In this document: positions 9,501 to 20,960 of the stretch, in pieces | Position numbering within the stretch: position 1 is the first letter of the stretch | Layout of the letters: each line of letters begins with the position of its first letter | From: G963663775 sp963664255 | GTDB taxonomy: Bacteria > Bacillota > Clostridia > Oscillospirales > Butyricicoccaceae | Assembly: GCA_963664255.1 (NCBI GenBank) | Contig: OY760938.1 | Span: 1,798,001-1,862,000, forward strand | Direction of reading: 5' to 3' | DNA length: 64,000 nucleotides | Translations under genes and position numbers: made by a program | Notes under the pieces: model-generated | The model's database searches: none | Seen by the model: the letters and a program-made list of their open reading frames with translations, nothing else | What the model was told of the DNA's origin: nothing

Positions 9501-10133
9501 GTAACAGGTTTAAAAAAGAGCTTGAAAGCGCAAGAAGCAGCGGAAGGAACCCCAAGTGCACCGATAGAGGAAAAAAACCTGCGTCGGCCGTTTTTTGATA
9601 AGGCTTTGCGTGGGTTGACACCGGGTGAAATCGGAACAGCACACCATTTGTTCATGCAGTTTGCAGACTTTGCAAAGTGTGGAACGGCACAAGGTGTGCA
9701 CGAAGAACGAATGCGCATGGCGGAAAAGCATATTTTGTCAGAAGAACAGATTGCGGTGATTGATGAAACAAAAATCAATGCGTTTTTTGCCTCTGCATTT
9801 TATCAGGCACAGATAAAAAATCAGCGGATACGCCGAGAGTTTAAGTTTTCGCTGTTGGTGCCAGCGGCAAAATTTTATGAGATAGTGGACGGGGCTGTGA
9901 AGGAAGAAGTGCTGCTGCAGGGGGTAATCGATTGTTTGATTGAAACAAAAGATGGATATGTGGTGTTGGATTTTAAAACCGACCGTGTGAGCCGGAAAAA
10001 CGTGCAGCAGCGCGCAGATGCATATCAAACGCAGTTAGATGCCTATGCGTTTGCAGTGGAAGAAATCTTTGAAAAACCTGTGATAGAAAAAAGGCTGTTC
10101 TTCTTTTCATGTGCAGAATTTGTGGTACTATAA
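6513..10133 (+). CDS. addA: ATP-dependent helicase/nuclease subunit AddA
   Basis: UvrD/Rep-type helicase plus RecB-family nuclease, 1206 residues, partner of AddB. Helicase motifs in order: Walker A SAAAGSGKT (residues 23-31), VTYTNAAAAELR, VLVDEYQDTN, GDVKQSIYSFR, MSIHKSKGLEF and ILYVGMTRAKE. The C-terminal nuclease carries VVLDFKTDRV with the catalytic D-x-K pattern. The start was set at ATG 6513 behind TTGGAGG because MATKWTDEQRAAI matches the usual AddA N-terminus; the frame stays open further upstream inside addB. Coupled to addB by overlap. Confidence 0.93.
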   Translation: MATKWTDEQRAAIENRGGTLLVSAAAGSGKTAVLVERVLRQLTDSVNPVDIDRFLMVTYTNAAAAELRGKIADALTARLTETPDDKRLRRQLFLVHRAQITTVHAFCLKLAREQFVQLGISPDFRIADSSETGLLMEELLDAQLEAAYEAAEHSQETESGKGFLALTELLHAGRDDRRLQETIREIYEKMQSHPNPSAFLQQVQENYTAPQIDPAATPHGAVLLREAQLAAEYGRGCLEHAIAQMQEDEQVRDAYLPAFTADMQHAQAVLDAMESGVWDSAVEAAQNITFARLKAIRGYEDKEFLESLKAQRDEWKTVAGKIAERMLCITAAQAAEETQRVAPAMRALVEIVQTFSTLFSAEKRRRNLVDFHDLEHFAIGLLYQKDGSMTQLAKGISDYFTQVLVDEYQDTNAVQDAIFQAVSHLGDKLFMVGDVKQSIYSFRLANPRIFLEKYQAFPDAECAEDGQPRRVVLSKNFRSRAQVLDATNTIFRAVMSDDVGDLQYNAREMLYLGAGFPEQDHPRYQTEVCVIDVSKEEEITPDKTKTEAAFVAQKIQTMLREGFLVYDKGLGASRPLKPSDCTILLRSMKRKAVVYAEALEQVGLITQSDDNAGLLEAVEVRAVVSLLHIIDNPRQDVEFIGALRSPLIGFSEDLLAQIRLCDKNSCFYDALLLAVEAETMQDYKQELQAFLRQLQEWRLMAADLPVYQLLQMIYDGTGALGLYGALPNGAQRQSNLLAFFERARAYEAQGHRGLFRFLYMVRSMLEQGQDFPAGAAQSEGGAVRIMSIHKSKGLEFPVVFLADCAKSFNETDMYQPVLMHPMLGLGPKCRDTERGIQYPTLRRLAIVAQARREQISEELRILYVGMTRAKEKLIVTCASGSMESSLKKWKALAEQETLPPYALGASRSSALWLLAPLLRCAAAAPLREMANVTLAPNPKLPDCFAFTYIRASEIQPIALDGCAERQEEQKAKSVVEIPAEIVYDKAYLKDIPSKITVTGLKKSLKAQEAAEGTPSAPIEEKNLRRPFFDKALRGLTPGEIGTAHHLFMQFADFAKCGTAQGVHEERMRMAEKHILSEEQIAVIDETKINAFFASAFYQAQIKNQRIRREFKFSLLVPAAKFYEIVDGAVKEEVLLQGVIDCLIETKDGYVVLDFKTDRVSRKNVQQRADAYQTQLDAYAFAVEEIFEKPVIEKRLFFFSCAEFVVL

Positions 10134-10143
10134 AAGTGCTGAA

Positions 10144-10185
10144 AAAAAGAAACAACGTGGAATTGTGTCTGCGTTGTTTCTTTTT
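10144..10185 (+). terminator. Terminator of addB-addA
   Basis: Stem AAAAAGAAACAACG / CGTTGTTTCTTTTT, 14-nt loop, T-rich right arm. Confidence 0.8.
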
Positions 10186-10264
10186 CTTGCATTGAGAGAT
10201 AAAGACGCGGAGGAGTTGGATTTGCAGAGCAGAAGATTTGTGTCGAAAAAAATCAAAAAAGCTG

Positions 10265-10293
10265 TTGACAAAAGGCGTGGAGTGTAGTATTCT
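10265..10293 (+). promoter_or_regulatory. rRNA operon promoter P1
   Basis: TTGACA and TATTCT with 17-bp spacing, followed by TAATTAAGCTGCTTCCGA. A related initial transcribed sequence follows P2, so the two promoters look duplicated. Confidence 0.85.
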
Positions 10294-10360
10294 AATTAAG
10301 CTGCTTCCGAAAGGGATTGGCACCATGCAAATAATGATTTTCAAAAACTGAAAAAAGTTG

Positions 10361-10389
10361 TTGACAAATGTGGGTTTGCATGATATAGT
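10361..10389 (+). promoter_or_regulatory. rRNA operon promoter P2
   Basis: TTGACA and TATAGT with 17-bp spacing, followed by TAATTAAGCTACTCCGA, nearly the same as after P1. Tandem promoters are typical of rRNA operons. Confidence 0.85.
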
Positions 10390-10737
10390 AATTAAGCTAC
10401 TCCGATGCGATTGCGAAAAACGTAAAAGCAAATCGGGTTGTGGCAAGTGGTGTTTGGTGAAATTCACTGGATGCTGCGAAAAGCTTTCAGAGGAAAGCAC
10501 TTTGGTTGGTTTTCGGAAAGAAAATCGACACGCGGTGCAAAATTTCGCTGAAAGCAAAGAAATTTTGCACCTTGTAAATTGAACAATGTAAAGCTTAAAG
10601 CATACCATTTATGAACCCTGAAATTCTTTGAGTTTACTCAAAGATTCAAAGCGGAAGACGAAAATCCGCTAAAAACAAATCGTCAACACGTCAGACTTTA
10701 AAAGTCGATTAGAACAGCTTCGGCTGATTTAATACAA
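10390..10737 (+). other. 16S rRNA leader with processing-stem sequence
   Basis: About 350 nt without a gene. It holds a hairpin GTGCAAAATTTC / GAAATTTTGCAC (about 10535-10571) and then CCTTGTAAATTGAACAATG (10571-10589). The latter is complementary to CATTGTTCAATTTAGAGGG after 16S (about 12345-12363), the expected RNase III stem that brackets 16S. A related module precedes 23S. Confidence 0.6.
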
Positions 10738-12276
<1,539 letters not shown>

Positions 12277-12526
12277 AGACCTGTAAGATGAAATAGTTCT
12301 TACGTATCCTAGGTCAACAGAGTTCAGGTAAACTGAAAGCATACATTGTTCAATTTAGAGGGTGCAACTTACTTTTCTTTTGGGAAAAAGGAAAGTAAGC
12401 AAAAGAAAACCTAACGATGCAGCAAAGAACGAAAATTCTGAGCGGAAGAGATAGGTTACCTCAAAAACTGTACCTTCAAAACGGAAATGAGAAGAAACGC
12501 TAAGTTTCCGATCCTGTGTGAACCAC

Positions 12527-12602
12527 GGGGGTGTAGCTCAGCTGGGAGAGCACCTGCCTTGCAAGCAGGGGGTCAGGAGTTCGATTCTCCTCATCTCCAC
12601 CA
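12527..12602 (+). tRNA. tRNA-Ala (TGC)
   Basis: 76-nt cloverleaf in the 16S-23S spacer, anticodon loop TTGCAAG, encoded CCA. The acceptor stem includes G-T wobble pairs. Confidence 0.95.
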
Positions 12603-12673
12603 GCAATCGTAAAAGATTGCGCACAAAGGGGCGGAAGGAAGCGAAGAACGGAAAACCGCGCCGAAACTAACAT

Positions 12674-12750
12674 GGGCTTGTAGCTCAGGTGGTTAGAGCA
12701 CACGCCTGATAAGCGTGAGGTCGGAGGTTCGAGTCCTCTCAAGCCCACCA
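12674..12750 (+). tRNA. tRNA-Ile (GAT)
   Basis: 77-nt cloverleaf in the 16S-23S spacer, anticodon loop CTGATAA, encoded CCA. Ala and Ile in the spacer is the common bacterial arrangement. Confidence 0.95.
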
Positions 12751-13226
12751 AAAGCTTAAACGAGCGATAGCGAGTATAAGCTTTACAGGGAGAGAGATAC
12801 GAAAGTATCTTCAAACCCACCATTCATACTACGGCGAGAGCCGAAGGGAAAAGCATCTCGAAGGAACTTCTCGATGCTTGCACCTTGGTTGGATTTCACG
12901 AAGAAATCCAACACCGGCACAAAATTTTCGCCTATGGCATGAAAATTTTGCACCTTGAAAACTGAACAATAACGAAAGCAAAAGCAACAATAGAGGAAAC
13001 TAATTTGTTATTCCGCTTTACCTTGAATAGAGATAAAGCATAAAAAATAAAATGGTTTTTCCAAAAATTGTTGGGAAATGATGTCGCAAGACATCACTAC
13101 AATAAGCTAAAAAAACAAGTATAGAAATATACTTTTACCGAGATTTACTCAATAATTTAAGCTGAAAATTCCTAACCGCGACCGTGGTTAGGTCTTACAG
13201 AATAAACAGTAGCAGAAATGCTGCAA
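12751..13226 (+). other. Distal 16S-23S spacer with 23S processing stem
   Basis: No gene is seen. It contains a hairpin GCACAAAATTTTC / GAAAATTTTGC (about 12915-12950) followed by CCTTGAAAACTGAACAAT. This is complementary to ATTGTTCAGTTTTGAGGG after 23S (about 16118-16136), the RNase III stem enclosing 23S. The block from a TTGGTTGG tract through this stem is a diverged copy of the one before 16S. Confidence 0.55.
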
Positions 13227-16075
<2,849 letters not shown>

Positions 16076-16285
16076 ATTATATTGGGTTGAATCTCGAAAA
16101 TAAGCTTTGCGAGTAAGTATTGTTCAGTTTTGAGGGTGTAATAGAATGTTTTATACGAAGCATAGAACAAGAGAAGGCATCTTCACAAGAGCAGGTTTCT
16201 TGAGCGAAAGAGAAAGCACAAAAGAAGCAGAATGGTTCGGTTTTCTTTTGCATACTTTTCTTTTTTCGTGAAAAGAAAAGTATGT

Positions 16286-16361
16286 GCACCATTAGCTCAG
16301 ATGGTAGAGCAACTGACTCTTAATCAGTGGGTCCTGGGTTCGAGTCCCCGATGGTGCACCA
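16286..16361 (+). tRNA. tRNA-Lys (CTT)
   Basis: 76 nt, acceptor GCACCAT/ATGGTGC, anticodon loop CTCTTAA, encoded CCA. Lies between 23S and 5S. Confidence 0.93.
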
Positions 16362-16396
16362 CTTCCTTTGAAAAGAGGAAAGAGCAGCGAAGGAAC

Positions 16397-16471
16397 GGCC
16401 CGTTGGTCAAGCGGTTAAGACGGCGGCCTCTCACGCCGCAAACAGGAGTTCGATTCTCCTACGGGTCACCA
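16397..16471 (+). tRNA. tRNA-Glu (CTC)
   Basis: 75 nt, anticodon loop CTCTCAC, TTCGATT T-loop, encoded CCA. Lies between 23S and 5S. Confidence 0.93.
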
Positions 16472-16493
16472 GCAATAAAAAAGAAACAAACAC

Positions 16494-16523
16494 TTGACAA
16501 AGTGCTTGTATATATGGTATCAT
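16494..16523 (+). promoter_or_regulatory. Internal promoter before 5S rRNA
   Basis: TTGACA at 16494-16499 and TATCAT at 16518-16523 (preceded by TGG), 18-bp spacing. This would allow 5S and the downstream tRNAs to be transcribed independently of the upstream promoters. Confidence 0.6.
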
Positions 16524-16555
16524 AGCAAAGCAGTTTGCGAGATATTGAAGAGAAA

Positions 16556-16673
<118 letters not shown>

Positions 16674-16676
16674 GAA

Positions 16677-16706
16677 AGAGATCGCATAATACGCGGTCTC
16701 TTTTTT
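16677..16706 (+). terminator. Terminator after 5S rRNA
   Basis: Stem AGAGATCGC / GCGGTCTCT followed by TTTTTTC. Confidence 0.8.
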
Positions 16707-16744
16707 CTTTAACATTTCTAGGTGATAAATATTCTAGGATAAAC

Positions 16745-16778
16745 AAACACTAAATATTCCTCAATAGCTCAGTTGGTA
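16745..16778 (+). repeat. Direct repeat carrying a truncated 5' part of tRNA-Asn
   Basis: 34 bp here are identical to 16880-16913. They comprise 13 bp of flank plus the first 21 nt of tRNA-Asn (TCCTCAATAGCTCAGTTGGTA). Here the tRNA sequence stops in the D-loop and is replaced by unrelated DNA. Confidence 0.9.
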
Positions 16779-16879
16779 CGCCACTTCGCAGAGTGGTGTT
16801 TCGGAGGTCAACCGCCGTAGGCGGCACTTAGACCGGAGATGAGCATGCCATGTGCAGAGCACATGTTTCGTAAATGAAG
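16779..16879 (+). other. 101-nt structured segment between tRNA-Asn repeats
   Basis: Not a tRNA body. It folds on paper into three successive hairpins: GCCAC/GTGGT, GGTC with an inner CCGCC/GGCGG closing at GACC, and ATGTGC/GCACAT. It is bounded by the duplicated 5' end of tRNA-Asn. No function is recognised. Confidence 0.5.
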
Positions 16880-16892
16880 AAACACTAAATAT

Positions 16893-16968
16893 TCCTCAAT
16901 AGCTCAGTTGGTAGAGCATGCGGCTGTTAACCGCAGGGTCGTTGGTTCGAGTCCAACTTGAGGAGCCA
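16893..16968 (+). tRNA. tRNA-Asn (GTT)
   Basis: 76-nt intact cloverleaf, acceptor TCCTCAA/TTGAGGA, anticodon loop CTGTTAA, encoded CCA. Confidence 0.95.
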
Positions 16969-16973
16969 AACAG

Positions 16974-17006
16974 AACTTGCCGCTACAAAGCGTGGCGGCA
17001 AGTTTT
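16974..17006 (+). terminator. Terminator-like hairpin after tRNA-Asn
   Basis: Stem AACTTGCCGC / GCGGCAAGTT followed by TTC. The short T-run suggests partial termination, or a processing structure. Confidence 0.5.
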
Positions 17007-17025
17007 CTATCAAAAAGATGTTTAT

Positions 17026-17102
17026 GGGCCTTTAGCTCAGTTGGTTAGAGCAGCCGGCTCATAACCGGTCGGTCCCGGGTTCAAGTCCCTGAAGGCCCAC
17101 CA
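17026..17102 (+). tRNA. tRNA with CAT anticodon (Ile2 or elongator Met)
   Basis: 77 nt, acceptor GGGCCTT/AAGGCCC, anticodon loop CTCATAA. The body (GGNCCTTTAGCTCAG, GGTTCAAGTCC) resembles bacterial tRNA-Ile2, whose C34 is converted to lysidine by TilS, more than elongator tRNA-Met. This rests on remembered sequences, so both options stay open. Confidence 0.85.
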
Positions 17103-17182
17103 AAATCAAACGATTAAGATTGTCTTGTATCGAAAAAGCCAGTGACAGTGCTTTTTACATTCGAATACAGATGATGATATGA

Positions 17183-17258
17183 AGGGGTATAGCTCAGCTG
17201 GTAGAGCAGCGGTCTCCAAAACCGCGTGCCGAGGGTTCGATTCCTTCTGCCCCTGCCA
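17183..17258 (+). tRNA. tRNA-Trp (CCA)
   Basis: 76 nt, acceptor AGGGGTA/TGCCCCT, anticodon loop CTCCAAA, encoded CCA end. Confidence 0.95.
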
Positions 17259-17262
17259 TTAT

Positions 17263-17339
17263 GGCCCGGTAGCTCAGTCGGTTAGAGCGCTAGCCTGTCA
17301 CGCTAGAGGTCGTGGGTTCGAGCCCCATCCGGGTCGCCA
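17263..17339 (+). tRNA. tRNA-Asp (GTC), second copy
   Basis: 77 nt, same sequence as the gene at 2891-2967 on the other strand. Confidence 0.95.
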
Positions 17340-17360
17340 TTTTTTTAAAACTGCATATTT

Positions 17361-17436
17361 GCTGCTGTAGCTCAGTCGGTAGAGTACATCCTTGGTAAGG
17401 ATGAGGTCGTCAGTTCAATCCTGATCAGCAGCTCCA
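17361..17436 (+). tRNA. tRNA-Thr (GGT)
   Basis: 76 nt, acceptor GCTGCTG/CAGCAGC, anticodon loop TTGGTAA, encoded CCA. Confidence 0.95.
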
Positions 17437-17443
17437 GATTTTT

Positions 17444-17486
17444 AGCACTACGTAACAGGTGAAATGCTTGTTATGTGGTGCTTTTT
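17444..17486 (+). terminator. Terminator of the rRNA/tRNA operon
   Basis: Stem AGCACTACGTAACA / TGTTATGTGGTGCT with G-T wobbles, followed by TTTT. Confidence 0.8.
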
Positions 17487-17665
17487 ATTATTTTCTTTGC
17501 ATTTTATGCTTGCAAAGAACTAGGCGTTAGAGCGTCTGTTTCCTCTGGATACCTTACGTTATCTGTATAGAACCTATGACATAAATCATAGGGCGCGTAT
17601 ATAGGAGACGTTTTGCCAATGCGATGATAGGGCAAACTTCCTGTGTTGCCCATCAAACAGTATAT

Positions 17666-17706
17666 GGAAAGCCAAGCATCACAAATGCTGCAATACTTGG
17701 CTTTCC
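17666..17706. terminator. Hairpin, possible bidirectional terminator
   Basis: GGAAAGCCAAGCAT / ATACTTGGCTTTCC with a 13-nt loop, then GATTTTAT on the + side. It lies downstream of the small minus-strand frames at 17.7-18.1 kb. Confidence 0.5.
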
Positions 17707-17731
17707 GATTTTATACGATACACACAGTGGT

Positions 17732-17893
17732 TCAATAGGAATCTGCACCTTCAGAGAAGTCAATTATCTCAGCGGTTGTGAGGATAATATCCGCAGCTGT
17801 GTCATCAACAGATGTTTCAGAGGAATGCGGTTTTAAAACCGCGGGATGCTTTTTCGAGGCATCTGCAGCATGCTTATTTTTAGAAGATTGCAT
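17732..17893 (-). CDS. Small hypothetical protein, 53 aa
   Basis: ATG at 17893 behind AGAAAGGA, ending at 17732. Hydrophilic and Ser/Asp/Thr-rich (MQSSKNKHAADASKKHP to DFSEGADSY), with no signal peptide and no cysteines. No family is recognised. It is followed by the hairpin at 17666-17706 and preceded 25 nt upstream by another small frame of coding-like composition. It may be a genuine small gene or what remains of a larger one. Confidence 0.35.
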   Translation of the reverse strand: MQSSKNKHAADASKKHPAVLKPHSSETSVDDTAADIILTTAEIIDFSEGADSY

Positions 17894-17918
17894 AAAAAAA
17901 TCCTTTCTCCATTGCCGT

Positions 17919-18077
17919 TTAGAGAATCGTATATCTGCCGAAAGTTTCCGTAAAACAAGGTTCACTCGTCGCATCAAAAGTGTGTACGGTATCGCCTGAC
18001 ACAATCCCGTCTTTAGCTTGACAACCAACCGCGTTCGTCTGATACAAAGCATTTGCAAAAGAATAAATTTTATACAT
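17919..18077 (-). pseudogene. Possible decayed gene fragment upstream of the 53-aa frame
   Basis: The frame from ATG 18077 to the stop at 17919 gives 52 residues (MYKIYSFANALYQTNAV to TFGRYTIL). The same frame is open without a start codon back to about 18168. There is no well-placed ribosome site. Protein-like composition without a start suggests the tail of a lost gene. No family recognised. Confidence 0.25.
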
Positions 18078-18208
18078 TTTGCAAGTCGGATTTTCTCCAT
18101 TTGCAACAGGGAAATATTTTGATTTTGCTTGTGTAGTAGAAAATATTTTGCTGGCAGAAACAACGGTTATGAATTGTCACAAAAATCATGTGAGGAGGAC
18201 AGCGTTGC

Positions 18209-18237
18209 TTGACAATCCATAGGACGAGAGGTACAAT
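18209..18237 (+). promoter_or_regulatory. Promoter of the anaerobic RNR operon
   Basis: TTGACA at 18209-18214 and TACAAT at 18232-18237 with 17-bp spacing. The NrdR box follows immediately, over the expected start of transcription. Confidence 0.75.
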
Positions 18238-18244
18238 AGTAATG

Positions 18245-18272
18245 CACCTAACACAATATATTGTGTTAGGTG
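18245..18272. promoter_or_regulatory. NrdR box (28-bp perfect palindrome)
   Basis: The core ACACAATATATTGTGT (18251-18266) fits the NrdR consensus acaCwATATaTwGtgt. It is extended to a perfect 28-bp palindrome with half-site CACCTAACACAATA. It lies just after the -10, so bound NrdR (the ATP/dATP-sensing repressor of RNR genes) would block initiation. Only one clear box is present, whereas NrdR sites usually occur in pairs. Confidence 0.85.
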
Positions 18273-18355
18273 AAATACGCAACCACGTTATTTTGTAAAA
18301 AACATAAAAAAAACAGCATATAAATTTGTTGGCGATAAAAGGAGAAGCAGAATCA

Positions 18356-20692
18356 ATGATACAGGAAATCATCAAGAGAGATGGCAGAAAAACGCATTTT
18401 GATGTCGAAAAAATTGCGAATGCCATTTTTAAAGCTGCACAGGCTTCGGGTGGTCAGGATTATGAAATGGCCTGTGAACTGGCGCAGCAGGTGCAGTCCT
18501 GGTTAGAAGAAGAAAGCGATACTGCTCCTACGGTAGAGCATGTGCAGGATATGGTGGAAAAGGTACTGGTCAAAAATGGACATGCCCGCACCGCGAAAAA
18601 GTATATTTTATATCGCAATGAACGCACACGTTCTCGTGAGATGAACACGGGTCTTATGAAGGTATATGAGGACCTTACGTTTCAATCCTCTTTGGAAAAC
18701 GACATCAAGCGTGAAAATGCCAATATTGATGGCGATACTGCCATGGGTACGATGCTGAAATATGGCTCAGAGGGCGCAAAGCAGTTTTATGAGATGTTTA
18801 TTTTGGACCCCAAGCATTCCGGCGCACATCGTGAAGGCGATATTCATATCCATGATTTAGATTTCCTCACCCTAACCACGACCTGCTGTCAAATCGATTT
18901 GCTGAAGCTGTTTCACAATGGATTTTCTACGGGACATGGCTTTTTGCGTGAGCCAAATGATATTCGTTCCTATTCTGCATTGGCGTGCATTGCGATACAA
19001 TCCAATCAAAATGACCAGCACGGTGGGCAGAGTGTGCCGAATTTTGAATATGCCATGGCACCGGGTGTCAAAAAGACCTATCGAAAGCTGTATCAGCAAA
19101 ATTTGAGCAAAGCGATAGAAGTATATGCCGAGCGTGAAGATGCGGAAGAGATTTCCAAGAAGCTGACCATACAGGTGGAAGCTGATGCAAATCAGTGGGC
19201 AACGCTTTCGGCGGAAAATGGATATGATGAAGCGATGCAGCAGGCGCTGGAAACACTGTTTGGCGCGGAAATAGCAGCGAAATGCGTGAAATTTGCGCAG
19301 AAATATGCTAAGAAAGAAACACAGAAAGCTACTTACCAGGCAATGGAAGCGCTGGTGCACAACTTAAATACGATGCATTCCAGAGCGGGCGCGCAAATTC
19401 CTTTTTCGTCCATCAACTACGGCACCGATACATCCCCGGAAGGCCGATTGGTGATTGAAAAGATTTTGCTTGCCACCAAAGCAGGCTTGGGAAATGGTGA
19501 AACCTCGATTTTCCCCATTCATATTTTCAAGGTCAAGACCGGTGTCAATTTTGAACCGGGTGACCCAAACTATGATATGTTCCGCTTGGCTTGCGAAGTC
19601 AGTGCCAAAAGAATGTTCCCCAACTTTTCCTTTATTGATGCACCATTCAATTTGCAGTATTACAAACCGGGACATCCTGAAACAGAGGTTTCCTATATGG
19701 GTTGCCGTACCCGTGTTGTTGGCAATGTCTATGATAAATCCAGAGAAATCGTCAATGGCCGCGGAAACTTAAGCTTTACCTCCATCAATTTGCCGCGTAT
19801 CGGCATTCGTGCGCATGGGGATGTGGATTTCTTCTTTGAAGACTTAGACCGCAAAATAGATTTGGTACTGGAGCAGCTTTTGGCACGCTTTGCGATTCAA
19901 AGCCGCAAAAAAGTGCGGAACTATCCTTTCTTAATGGGTGAAGGCATTTGGATAGATTCGGAGCACCTACAGGCGGAGGATACCGTTGGGGAGGTGCTCA
20001 AGCACGGCACACTGACCATTGGCTTTATTGGCTTGGCAGAATGCCTGAAGGCGCTGCTGGGTGTACACCATGGGGAAAGCGAAGAAGCGCAAAATTTGGG
20101 GCTGGAGATTATCGGACATATGCGTGCGCGTACCGATGCAGCGGCACAAGAATATGGGCTGAATTTTTCTTTGATTGGCACACCGGCAGAGGGCTTGGCG
20201 GGACGATTCGTCAAGCTGGACCGTGAAAAATATGGTGTCATCGAGGGCGTGACAGAGCGGGAATATTACACCAATTCATTCCACGTTCCGGTGTATTATT
20301 CCATCGCTGCCTTTCAAAAGGTACAGCGGGAAGCGCCGTATCACGCGCTGACCAACGGCGGACATATCAGCTACATCGAGTTGGACGGCGACCCCTCGCA
20401 GAATCTGGAGGCGTTTGAGGCGGTGGTGCGCTATATGAAGGAAGCGGGCATCGGCTATGGTGCCATCAATCACCCGATTGACCGCGACCCCGTGTGTGGC
20501 TATACCGGCATTATCGGTGACACCTGCCCACGCTGCGGACGGCGAGAAGGCGAAGGCGTGAGTCTGGAAACACTGCGCAAAATTGGCGTACGCCGTCACT
20601 TAAACAGCGAAAGCATTGGCTATTCTGGTGACATGAACGAAGAACAAGAGCGGCAGCCCAATCCATTAGAACAAATGCCTGTGGAAGACTGA
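18356..20692 (+). CDS. nrdD: Anaerobic (class III) ribonucleoside-triphosphate reductase, large polypeptide without glycyl-radical tail
   Basis: Reduces ribonucleoside triphosphates to dNTPs without oxygen. The 778 residues start at ATG 18356 behind AAAGGAGAA. An ATP-cone regulatory domain is at the N-terminus (MIQEIIKRDGRKTHFDVEKI), followed by the catalytic barrel with a cysteine pair near 176 (TTTCCQIDLLKLF) and a finger-loop cysteine near 450 in YMGCRTRV. The Met two residues before that Cys resembles the formate-using subtype. Zinc-site cysteines lie near 712 and in CPRCGR near 723. The chain then diverges (SLETLRKIGVRRHLNSES onward) and ends without the usual RxxGYLxG radical motif, which is encoded by the next gene. 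Confidence 0.92.
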   Translation: MIQEIIKRDGRKTHFDVEKIANAIFKAAQASGGQDYEMACELAQQVQSWLEEESDTAPTVEHVQDMVEKVLVKNGHARTAKKYILYRNERTRSREMNTGLMKVYEDLTFQSSLENDIKRENANIDGDTAMGTMLKYGSEGAKQFYEMFILDPKHSGAHREGDIHIHDLDFLTLTTTCCQIDLLKLFHNGFSTGHGFLREPNDIRSYSALACIAIQSNQNDQHGGQSVPNFEYAMAPGVKKTYRKLYQQNLSKAIEVYAEREDAEEISKKLTIQVEADANQWATLSAENGYDEAMQQALETLFGAEIAAKCVKFAQKYAKKETQKATYQAMEALVHNLNTMHSRAGAQIPFSSINYGTDTSPEGRLVIEKILLATKAGLGNGETSIFPIHIFKVKTGVNFEPGDPNYDMFRLACEVSAKRMFPNFSFIDAPFNLQYYKPGHPETEVSYMGCRTRVVGNVYDKSREIVNGRGNLSFTSINLPRIGIRAHGDVDFFFEDLDRKIDLVLEQLLARFAIQSRKKVRNYPFLMGEGIWIDSEHLQAEDTVGEVLKHGTLTIGFIGLAECLKALLGVHHGESEEAQNLGLEIIGHMRARTDAAAQEYGLNFSLIGTPAEGLAGRFVKLDREKYGVIEGVTEREYYTNSFHVPVYYSIAAFQKVQREAPYHALTNGGHISYIELDGDPSQNLEAFEAVVRYMKEAGIGYGAINHPIDRDPVCGYTGIIGDTCPRCGRREGEGVSLETLRKIGVRRHLNSESIGYSGDMNEEQERQPNPLEQMPVED

Positions 20693-20732
20693 ACGCTTAG
20701 AAAACATAGACGGCAGAAAGGAAGAGATGGAT

Positions 20733-20960
20733 ATGAAGGAAATGAACAACGTCACAAAGATGGATAGAAGTGAATTAATGATAGGGGAAGGCGTGGGATT
20801 TGAGCGCATTCGCCGTATTACAGGCTACTTGGTGGGTACATTGGACCGCTTCAATAATGCAAAGCGTGCAGAAGAGCATGACCGTGTAAAGCATGATGCA
20901 CACGGCTGCGCCATAAAAAAAGTGGTGCAGGACGCGCAGGATGAAAGCCGCAGTGCATAA
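20733..20960 (+). CDS. Stand-alone glycyl-radical domain of NrdD, 75 aa
   Basis: The segment FERIRRITGYLVGTLDRF followed by NNAKRAEEHDRVKH is the glycyl-radical tail normally fused to the end of NrdD, with the radical glycine in ITGYLVG. Here it has its own N-terminus, ribosome site (AAAGGAAGAG) and stop. ATG 20733 is favoured for spacing; ATG 20727 would add two residues. It lies 40 nt after nrdD and its stop abuts the nrdG ATG, so all three are one operon. It probably docks on NrdD as the radical subunit, comparable in concept to GrcA (YfiD) for pyruvate formate-lyase. The domain assignment is strong; the two-polypeptide mechanism is inferred. Confidence 0.85.
   Translation: MKEMNNVTKMDRSELMIGEGVGFERIRRITGYLVGTLDRFNNAKRAEEHDRVKHDAHGCAIKKVVQDAQDESRSA

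Noticed and set aside
20600..20760. Simple sequencing frameshift explaining the split nrdD
   Set aside because: The large frame has a unique extension and its own stop, and the small gene has its own ribosome site and N-terminus, which a single indel would not create.
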